From Elysia crispata (lineage: Eukaryota > Mollusca > Gastropoda > Plakobranchidae), in assembly GCA_033675545.1 (NCBI GenBank), contig JAWDGP010005352.1, forward strand, positions 1,103,501 to 1,167,500: DNA of 64,000 bases, in the 5' to 3' direction. The translations under genes and the position numbers were made by a program. How positions within the stretch are numbered: the stretch's first letter is position 1; each line of letters starts with the position of its first letter. The notes beneath the pieces are model-generated. The model did not search any database and was not told the DNA's origin. It worked only from the letters and a program-made list of their open reading frames with translations. Positions 54,195 through 64,000 of the stretch are shown here, piece by piece.

Positions 54195-54845
54195 AATCAT
54201 GCTTGAAATTAATATTTCCGAAGACGGCAGACTTAGAGATTCATCTATCTTTTAAAGTGAGGGAGACCACAGACCTACAGATCAATGTAACTATGTTATA
54301 AGGTGAAAGAGACGATAGACCTACTAATTAATGTATCTTTTAAGATGAGGGAGACGACAGATCTACACATCAATGTATGTTATAAGGTGAAAGAGACGAT
54401 AGACCTACTAATTAATGTATCTTTTAAGATGAGGGAGACGACAGATCTACACATCAATGTATGTTATAAGGTGAAAGAGACGATAGACCTACTAATTAAT
54501 GTATCTTTTAAGATGAGGGAGACGACAGACCTACACATCAATGTATGTTATAAGGTGAGGGGGACGATAGACCTACTAATTAATGTAACTTTTAGGATGA
54601 GCGAGACGACAGACCTACAGATCAATGTAAATTATAAGGTAAGGGAGACGACACACTTACAAATCAATGTATGTTATAAGGTAAGGGAGATGGCAGTCCT
54701 AGAGATCAATGTAACTTTTAAGGTGAGGTAGACGGCACCCCTAGAGATCAATGTAACTTATGAAATAACAGAGACAATAGAGCTAGAGATCCACATATGT
54801 TATAAAGTGAGGGAGACCACAGACCTAGAGATCAATGTATCTTAT
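54195..54845 (+). repeat. 42-bp minisatellite with 84-bp higher-order unit
   Basis: Unit A begins ATGAGGGAGACGACAGATCT and unit B GTGAAAGAGACGATAGACCT; each is 42 bp. They alternate A-B three times at 54318-54558 with near identity, giving an 84-bp higher-order repeat. Outer copies are diverged and single. The 142-codon frame (14 residues per unit) is open only across the array. Confidence 0.93.
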
Positions 54846-54969
54846 ATGGCTCAATCAGAGCAGGATTGTCCCAAGTGATTAATGATTATTACCTCATCTG
54901 GGATAGTCTCACTAATTGAAAGACTGTATGTAACCAGTAACTCAGATTTTAAGGCCATTAACATTATTA

Positions 54970-54979
54970 CTCTCTCTCC

Positions 54980-55040
<61 letters not shown>

Positions 55041-55052
55041 CCCCCCCCCCCC
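54970..55052 (+). repeat. (CT)n followed by 15 C
   Basis: CT run to 55037 then an uninterrupted C tract. Confidence 0.96.
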
Positions 55053-56015
55053 GCCATTTTAAAGTAAGTTGCTGGCCGTTTAAATCCGTTTTTTTTTTTG
55101 TTAATTTTCCAGCTCACAAGATTAAAGAGGCGACAATCTTGTCAACCCGAGGAAAGACAGGATATTGTCACTAGACCTATAAGACTTAACATTTTAAACT
55201 TTTACAACACTGTCAAACTACACATTTTGAGAAAATGAAGGGCTAGAACTAAACCGTTATTTTTATATTATAGGTAAAAAAATAGTGCAATTCAGCAATT
55301 CATTTGAGCTTTTCAAGTGCATAAAATTTTCTTTCTTTTCAATTTTTTTTTTAATTTAATTTTCAGTTGAACCGTTTTTTCCTAACCGTAATGTCAGAAC
55401 CTCATAAATCAAACAAAGCGTAGTAAAATGCACGTCCTTGACTCGATGCTCAAGCCGGAACCAGATTTGGATGATGTTTAAGATACGGGAATTCCCACCT
55501 CTGCATATTTTGTCGGGAATGCGAATCTCTAGATGAGCACTCATTAGTCTTATTGTACTATGCTGGTAATTACCAACCCGAGTTATTCCGCGTTTTGCTA
55601 ACTAGAGTCTTAGTGCCCGCGCGACCAAAGCCTTCTAGTTTTAAACATGAAAACTTTAACTTGGAGCAAGATCTTGGCCTGAGGCCTCTTCTAGACCCAA
55701 ACCTATACCTAGTTAATTACAGGAAATTTTACGAGCGAACTTTTAAACTGAGGGATCGGAGCATCTTAAATCTTTGTTGCAAACTTAATTCAATTTAAAT
55801 GGTTTTTCAAACCTCTTTTTCATAAAAGCTTCGAAAGGAAATAACTTTGATTAAAAAAATTATCTCTCTCTCTTTCTCTCTGTCCGACTCTGCCTCTCTC
55901 TCTATTTCAAAATTTGTCAAGTTAAGGAATCTAAACATAAAAGGCAACAGATCTTATTGTTCTCGTGTACCAGTTCAATAAACGGCTGCGGCCTCTAGGC
56001 AGCGCTCTGCTCTTA
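55053..56015. other. Unassigned sequence
   Basis: No gene recognised; a short imperfect (CT)n occurs at 55863-55905. Confidence 0.45.
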
Positions 56016-56016
56016 T

Positions 56017-56410
56017 GGATAGGATCTTCTACTCAATTTTAATTTGACAGTGGAACGAACTCTTCTCAAGGAGATATGTTTATCGATAGAATCTTTTATT
56101 CAACTAAATCATTGACATGTATGAAGCTCTAGACAGAGTGACATTGTTACCGATAGAATCTAGTACTCAACCGTATCATTGACAGAGGATGACGTTCTAG
56201 GCGATAATCTTAACAGTAGGAAAAGCTCTTCACGAGACGATACTGTTATCGATACAATTTTTTACTAAACTAAATCATTGAAAGTGGAAGACACCCTAGG
56301 AAGGGCGTTAATCTTATCGATAGAATATGATACCCAACTAAATCATTCATTGACAGTGGAAGAATCTCCTGGCAGGAAAGTACTATAATCGATAGAACCT
56401 GAAGCTCAAC
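56017..56410 (+). repeat. Degenerate ~68-bp tandem repeat
   Basis: TTATCGATAGAATCTTTTAC, TCAACTAAATCATTGACAGT and GGAAG...CTAGG blocks recur, with GATAGAAT-type anchors near 56017, 56084, 56152, 56251, 56319 and 56391. Confidence 0.75.
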
Positions 56411-56458
56411 TCAATGCACATGTAACTGATTGTGCATCCTCCCACAGGCCTGAGGAAC

Positions 56459-56895
56459 AACCAACTTTGACTGACAGTTGTTTCAGGTCGGTTGTCATGA
56501 CAACAAACATGTGACATCTTTCGGACGTGTACTAATGAGCCTTGTGTCTTGCTCTGATGCGTGGTAAAGATATTCAACAAGAAAAAAAAAATTGGAGAAA
56601 TATCTCTTCCTCCTTTTGTAATCTTTTGCCATCACAAAATATCACCCCAATAGCAGCTATAGTAGTGAGATTACCAAACTTTGATTGAGTTGTCAAAGGT
56701 CGACTGTCATGACAACAAACATATCACATCTTGTAGGCGCGCACTATGGGCCTTGTATCTTGCTCTGATGCGTTTTGAAGATAATTCAACCAGGAAAAAA
56801 AAAATGAAGAAACATCTCTTCCTCCCTTTATAACTTTTTACCATCACAGAATAATGACCCGAATTACAACTACAGTCGTGATATTACTAGTCGCC
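56459..56895 (+). repeat. ~212-bp tandem duplication
   Basis: TTGTCATGACAACAAACAT at 56492 recurs at 56704, and TTGCTCTGATGCG at 56549 recurs at 56760. A-runs and CATCTCTTCCTCC segments are also shared. Two copies are visible, moderately diverged. Confidence 0.85.
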
Positions 56896-56980
56896 TCCAT
56901 TACGATTTGATAGGTATGAACCTAATCTACACCTTCATGTTAAAAGGCTGAGTAAAGATAACTTTCCCCTCCTCCTCTCA

Positions 56981-56983
<3 letters not shown>

Positions 56984-57011
<28 letters not shown>

Positions 57012-57063
57012 CTTCTTCTTCTTCTTCTTCTTCTTCTTCTTCTTCTTCTTCTTCTTCTTCTTC
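56984..57063 (+). repeat. (TTC)n microsatellite
   Basis: About 26 TTC units; a polypyrimidine mirror repeat. Confidence 0.96.
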
Positions 57064-58077
57064 AGGACTCACTGGGTCGACCCTCAACCAATATCAACTG
57101 GTCTTGAGCATGCAATGATTTACTTCCTTTTCCGAGGCGACTAGTCTGGCATTCTGCTTTCTCGTTCAAGGTTATTGAAGTTATCGCTTTTGCTTTTTCT
57201 TTCTCACACGCCGAAGTTCATTGTAAAACAACAAATTTATAAGAACGAAGACAAAGAGAAGTGGAGAGAGAAGAAGAATCGAAAAGAAAAGAAAAAAGGA
57301 GTAAAAAAATCAATACAAAGACTCTTAAGCCATTAATTTGGTCTTGCTACAGGACACGTGCAAGTCTGGGCGTGAAATAAAATTAGACTTTTCTCACGAT
57401 TTTGCATCGACATCACATCTTTCTTCAATCAGGCAAGGGCTTTTTGTTTGAACCGCACACACAGGAAACAACCAGGAAACATACACAAAGAAAGCTGAAG
57501 GGTTTCTATCGGACGGACGGAAAAGCGCATGAATCAGTGACCTGTGACGGTACACGACAACATCATTGAGGAAGAGAGGAGAAACATCCTATACTTATTT
57601 CTTTCATAGTTTGAAAATACCGGTATAAAAGTACATACCACTAATCTTCTACTCATTTGGCGCATCGCGGAGTTATCCTGTTCCCACGCGTATTAAACCT
57701 CTTTGTTAGCAACATCCAAAAATCGCTATTTCTCTTGTTCTTTTAACATCTTTACTTTTCTTTAATTTTTTTTTACTTTTTACCCAACGGTCCAGGTCAT
57801 TCGTAGTAAATAATTGCTTTGCACCAATTAATAACAAAGGCCCAGGGATAACATAAAAACACCAAACACAACACTCTAGGAATCCAGTGAGAAAACTTGT
57901 TCACTGCCGCCATGAGGTCAACTAATGAGATAGAAGCTTAACACTTGTCTATTTCATTTTTCTCTTTCTAAATGATGAATTAAACAAATTAATGCAGAAA
58001 TTAAAATTAGAAAAATGTGTGAGTATGCGTGTGTGGTTTTTCTTTTCGGTGGGTGGATTGGGAAGGGGCGAGGGAAA

Positions 58078-58092
58078 GGGGGGGGGGGGGGG
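58078..58092 (+). repeat. Poly(G), 15 G
   Basis: Uninterrupted run in a G-rich 50-base context. Confidence 0.9.
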
Positions 58093-58275
58093 TGCAGACT
58101 AGGGAAAAGGATAACTAAGATTAGTAAGAAAGTGATTGCCATTTTCTCTGTAGCAGTTATGTTACGTTTCGGGTAAAATAGCGGCAGCATAATATTTGCA
58201 AAATACTATTCAAGTTCCTGTCTCAAACTGTTACATCATGGGAAATTCTTGAACGTCCAGTCGTGAATAGACCAA

Positions 58276-58299
58276 CCCCCCCCCCCCCCCCCCTCCCCC
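58276..58299 (+). repeat. Poly(C), 18 C then T and 5 C
   Basis: Long C homopolymer about 180 bases after the poly(G) run, so the two could pair as an inverted repeat. Confidence 0.9.
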
Positions 58300-58784
58300 T
58301 TGCAACAATAGACTTTGGTCGTTTGTAAAATATATCTCCAAATATGCCCAGACGATCCCTTGAGCTAACAAGTCAGCTTCCAGCTAAGACAGGCCACGCT
58401 TGACTCGATGGTCAGATCTCTCATTAAACTTTGTGTAATCGGCTCTTCTCGCGAACCGGAGTCAGAACCGAAGGTAAGATTCGATTAGTTGATAGCATAT
58501 CTTAAATCGATAGAACAGTCGATTTGCTTAACTGAGTCTCCTTTCTCCTGAAGAGTGATCAAGAGTTTGACGACAGGCGAGAATCAGATGAGTCCTTTGG
58601 AAAGCTCCATCCAGCAACCTATATTGGGTATTATAGGAACCTTCACTGCCGAAGTGTACACCCAAAAAACAAACAAACAAAAAAACAACAACAATCTATG
58701 TTAAATTGGAAATTTTGTATCAATCAATTTGTCATCCCACCGTCCAGTCCAAAACCTCTCAGTTATCAGTTATTCAGTGGGACA

Positions 58785-59118
58785 ATGATTCTCAGTACAT
58801 TGGTGGATCTTTCTGATTCGACAATGGTTCTCGGTATATTGGTGGATCTTTCTGATTATACAAGGGTTCTTGGTACATTGGTGGATCTTCCTGATTAGAC
58901 AATGGTTCTCGGTATATTGGTGGATCTTTCTGATTAGACAATGGTTCTCGGTATATTGGTGGATCTTTCTGGATTAGACAATGGTTCTCGGTACTTTGGT
59001 GGATCTTTCTGATTAGACAAGGATTCTCGCTACATTGGTGAATCTTTCTGATTATACAAGGATTTTCGGTACATTGGTGGATCTTTCTGATAAGACAAGG
59101 GTTCTCAGTGCATTGATC
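58785..59118 (+). repeat. 39-bp minisatellite, ~8 units
   Basis: The unit is TTGGTGGATCTTTCTGATTA then GACAATGGTTCTCGGTATA. One unit near 58968 has an extra G and shifts the register. The minus-strand frame repeats NPCLIRKIHQCTE. Confidence 0.9.
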
Positions 59119-59561
59119 TGAAGGACCCACGCCTTCCCCTCTGTAGGCCTTTACTGGATTTCTTTTTTTTTTTTCCCCGAAGCTATACTATTTAGAGCGC
59201 GAAATGCGCACGTTTTCCTTCTTGCCAAGGTTTGCATTCGACTTTTTTTTAAATTCCGATCTGGTAAGAACCGATTGCGAGACCTAATGAAACCGGATTC
59301 GATTACCGGAAAGAGTGAGATGGGACGGCGACACATCGATATCGGAAACTGTTGGTGACGGCCAGATCCAGTAGAATATTGGGACAGCACTTCAGCTTGG
59401 CGACAATGATCGGGTTTGTCAAGTGATGTGCGTCGCTGCATACAACATACGATTCTGCTCGAGTTTGAAAATGTGCGTGTGTGTAGAAAGACGGGGGTGG
59501 GGTGGGGGTGGAGGTTGTGCTCTTAGACCGTAATAATATGTGAAGGCGGTTTAAGAATATT

Positions 59562-59565
<4 letters not shown>

Positions 59566-59657
<92 letters not shown>

Positions 59658-59815
59658 GACAGAGAGACAGAGATAGACAGAGGCAGGCAGACAGACAGAC
59701 AGATAGATAGGCAGACAGACAGACAGACAGACACTCAAGCACACAGACAGACCGGCAGATAGGCAGACAGACACACAGACTCACAGATAGACAGGCAGAC
59801 AGACAGATAGTCAGA
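59566..59815 (+). repeat. (GA)n-(GACA)n compound microsatellite
   Basis: GA run to ~59649, then GACA, GATA and CACA variants. Confidence 0.95.
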
Positions 59816-59998
59816 AAGAGGAGAGGTATGCAAAATACTAGTAGGTCTCACGAGAGCTATAGATTATTATAGGTGAATAATGGCTCGAGTGAAAAGTGGA
59901 TAGAATCGTGGATGGTTAGATAGATAGGTAAATAGAAGATAAATAGATAGACTGACAGGTAGATTGACAGATTGGATGATAAAAAGTTAGACCGACAG

Positions 59999-60000
59999 AC

Positions 60001-60057
<57 letters not shown>

Positions 60058-60058
60058 T

Positions 60059-60091
<33 letters not shown>

Positions 60092-60108
60092 CAGATAGAT
60101 AGATAGGT
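59999..60108 (+). repeat. (GATA)n microsatellite
   Basis: About 26 GATA units with a TATA and a GACA variant. Confidence 0.96.
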
Positions 60109-60119
60109 AAAATACTTAA

Positions 60120-61480
60120 AATTCATGTTGATATGGAACTACACAAAAAAAAAAGAAGAAAAATTGGAAGGTTAAACCCATAGGTCAATCCAATTCCCAG
60201 TCAACCCAAACTAGGATTAGAGAGACCTACTTGCAAACAAAAGACACCAGGGGCGGAGCGCAACATTATACCTCCACAAACACAACGACAGACACACCCT
60301 GAAATCAGAGCTAGCAGTCAGTGACACGGGTCACGTGACAGTAGTGTCTCCTGGCCAGGGTCATGCCAGACTCCAGGAGGAGACGCGAGTAAACACGGGC
60401 CGCTCGCCGCTCGCCGCACAGAGCCTGGCCTGACCCTAGCCTGGTCTCTGAGCCAGGTCTGGCCGTGACGGTTCCAGGCTTGCTGAGAAATTTTAGGCGA
60501 CTCTTGTAGCATGGTCTGTCGGTCAGCTTGTACGTGTTTCAGGCATTTTGTACGAGTTTGCGCTTTTTTCTTTTCCCTGTTTTTTTTTTTTTTTTTCAAA
60601 TTCAAGTTCCCTCCGTCTGTCTAGCGGAGATATTCGTTTATTCGCAGTGTAATCTCAGACTTTCTTTCTAGTCCATCTACCTGTCTTTTATCCATAGTTG
60701 TGTTTTCGGCTAGATTCTACAAAAGCCTGATTCTTTACTCAATATGTCTTTACCCTAGTCTGTTAAATAAAGATCACACAGAGCCTTACTCTTTTCCTTT
60801 TTTTTACTATTCCCTCCTTCTCTTCCTCATTCTTTAATCAACTCTTTCTTCATCTTTTATTCCAATGCTCTCTTTCTTCATTTCTGTTTTTTTCTCTCCC
60901 AGTCTGACTGTCTTCAATCCACCTCTCGCAATATTTCTCGTCTCTCTATACCTTACCTCTTCACTCTATATTTCCTATCATCCTCTCTCTTACAAACATT
61001 CCTCTCTAGTTTTTTTTTTCTATCCAACTCTCTCTCTCTCTCTCTCTCTCTCTCCTTCTCTCTTTCTCTCTCTGTTTCTTTGGCTGTCTGCCTGTCTGTC
61101 TGTCTGTCTCTTTTCTTTTTTATCTCTCTTTTCCTCTCTTCTTTCGCTCGTCTCTCTGGCGAGATCGACTGAAATTAGAGCAAGATCTTCTGTGTCCCTC
61201 AACCCCACCACTACATAATCTATGCTTCTACTGCTATCATAATCATATATAATTATTAATCTTATGTTCCCATTTATATACACAACAGGGTAAGAAACAT
61301 GCTTACATAAACACATACCCATTCATACATAGTTATATAGTTACCAAAAAGTAAAAGTGTAAGAAATATTGAGTTAAAACTAACCAAAAGAATAAGATAT
61401 CAATACCATTGACCTTTCGCCACTGCCCTCTCAAACCCGTCTTTCGCCTTAATGAACAGACAATTCGCTAGCTGAAAATC
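60120..61480. other. Unassigned sequence
   Basis: A GC-rich patch at 60320-60480 and a pyrimidine-rich stretch at 60780-61150 including (CT)n near 61028-61053. No gene recognised. Confidence 0.4.
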
Positions 61481-61489
61481 AGAAAGGCC

Positions 61490-61765
61490 GTTGTCCAGTT
61501 TCCTCTAATAAATGTGTCTTCTCAAAACCAACAAAAACCTTTATCTAGCTACCTCTAATCAATGTGTTATCTCGAAACCAAGAGACCTCTCTTCATTTTT
61601 TTTTATATTAGTGTGTTTTCTTAAAAGCCAGAAAGACCCCTCTCCAATTATCTTTATTCAGTGTGATATCTCAAAAGTCATACAGACCCAAAATATCCAG
61701 AAGCCCTCTTCAGTTTTCTCTAATCAATGTGTTATCTCAAAATCCAGAAAGTCTAATCTATAGTT
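61490..61765 (+). repeat. Degenerate ~50-bp tandem repeat
   Basis: CCTCTAATCAATGTGTTATC, TCAAAACC and AGAAAG blocks recur with anchors near 61510, 61561, 61611, 61660 and 61726. Confidence 0.75.
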
Positions 61766-61895
61766 TCCTTTTTTCAATGTTTTTTGCTTAAACTATTTTG
61801 AATCGAGTCGATTCACTCTGCTCTGCACTAAGCAGTCATAGGTGATTGTGTGGGATGTCAACGTGGTAGGATGAAGTGAATCAGAAGGAGGACCA

Positions 61896-62557
<662 letters not shown>

Positions 62558-63009
62558 CATCGTTGTCGTTTTTGTAATGTAGCGGTACAATGATATGATG
62601 AAAAGGTAAGATAAAACTTAGCAAAGGCGAATCAATACGAGATTTTACGCAGTTTTATAAATTACAATATTATGACTGATTAGTTTGTCGAACTTTAACA
62701 CTTGATCTGATGAGAAAAAAAAATCCCACCAAAACTCCCGATTATGTGTCCTTAAAACTGAAACGGGCAAAAACATCAGAAGGCAAAATAACAATCTAAT
62801 ATGAATGAATGGGATTCTTTAATAGTTAGAATGTTATCGCACACACATTTTGCGTAGTCTTTTATAGGCCTAGCCACCAAATCTTGTCAGCACAGTATAA
62901 ACACGTTCAGAATCTGATGGTCTCCAATGCAATGGAAGAAAGGCTGATACGCACGAAAGTTTAAATAATGCTCCTGATTGGATGTCACTTGAGGAAGAGA
63001 AAGTAAAGT

Positions 63010-63073
63010 TGATAATAATGATGACGATGACGCCGATAATGTTGATGAGGATGATGAAGGCGATAATGCTGCT

Positions 63074-63104
<31 letters not shown>

Positions 63105-63172
63105 ATGAGGATGGTGATGATGATGATGATGATGGTGATGATGTTGAGGTTGATGTTTGTGGCGATGATGAT
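63010..63172 (+). repeat. (GAT)n-rich array with CTG patch
   Basis: Imperfect GAT/GATGAT repeats with a CTG patch at about 63067-63086. Confidence 0.9.
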
Positions 63173-63344
63173 TGTAATGTGTCGCTATTTTAATGACAGC
63201 GGCATCGACAAGAATAAAGATAGTCTTTATGTCTAACTTATGATTGATTATGTGAAAATAGGAAGAGAGGGAGAATTTCATGTTGGAGAAACAATTATTG
63301 TACAGAGAGAACGGGAGAGAGAGAGACAAAGAGAGGGGAAAAAG

Positions 63345-63945
<601 letters not shown>

Positions 63946-64000
63946 AGGGGGGATTTCTGTTGTTTTAAAAAATATAATCTATTAAAGTCAAACCGCGTAA

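Noticed and set aside
54303..54731. 142-codon frame with a 14-residue repeat
   Set aside because: It starts and ends with the 42-bp array and has no coding context.

Overview
Eukaryotic (metazoan) genomic DNA: genes are split by GT-AG introns, coding density is very low, and the rest is AT-rich sequence full of microsatellites, minisatellites and decayed non-LTR retrotransposons. Intron-containing genes, abundant (GA)n, (GATA)n, (GACA)n, (TAA)n and (CTA)n tracts, RTE-like and other LINE fragments and a secreted cholinesterase-type family fit a lophotrochozoan, most likely a gastropod mollusc. The species is an inference and cannot be fixed from this window.

Layout. 1-6500: the 3' part of an N-acetylglucosamine kinase gene (NAGK, + strand, six exons, N-terminal exons off-window). 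One intron carries decayed tandem copies of the preceding exon end plus its splice donor, and another carries an RTE-type LINE endonuclease fragment. 6926-7979: a non-autonomous pogo/Tigger-like DNA transposon with TA target duplication. 9001-9622: compound (CTA)n array. 10074-11320: a possible two-exon gene on the minus strand, unrecognised. 15469-16274: a long, nearly perfect inverted repeat.

16816-25911: the best-supported coding region, two tandem paralogous secreted cholinesterase/carboxylesterase-type genes in the same orientation. Each has one long exon and one short terminal exon, and each encodes 550 residues. The first keeps a Ser-Asp-His triad. The second has lost both Ser (to Gly) and His (to Tyr) while its reading frame, splice sites and cysteines stay intact, so it looks like a retained pseudoenzyme. 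Between them lies about 4.3 kb of simple repeats and unexplained sequence.

26990-64000: no confidently supported gene. This is a tandem-repeat landscape: long microsatellites and minisatellites with units of about 16, 27, 31, 33, 39, 42 (84 higher order), 49, 63 and 64 bp. A LINE 3' end with an (AAC)n tail is inserted in the 64-bp array and flanked by a probable 28-bp target-site duplication. Several repeat units are multiples of three without stops and so give long artefactual reading frames on both strands.

The clearest biology is the active/inactive esterase pair with mosaic divergence, the exon-end/donor amplification inside NAGK, and the repeat biology.
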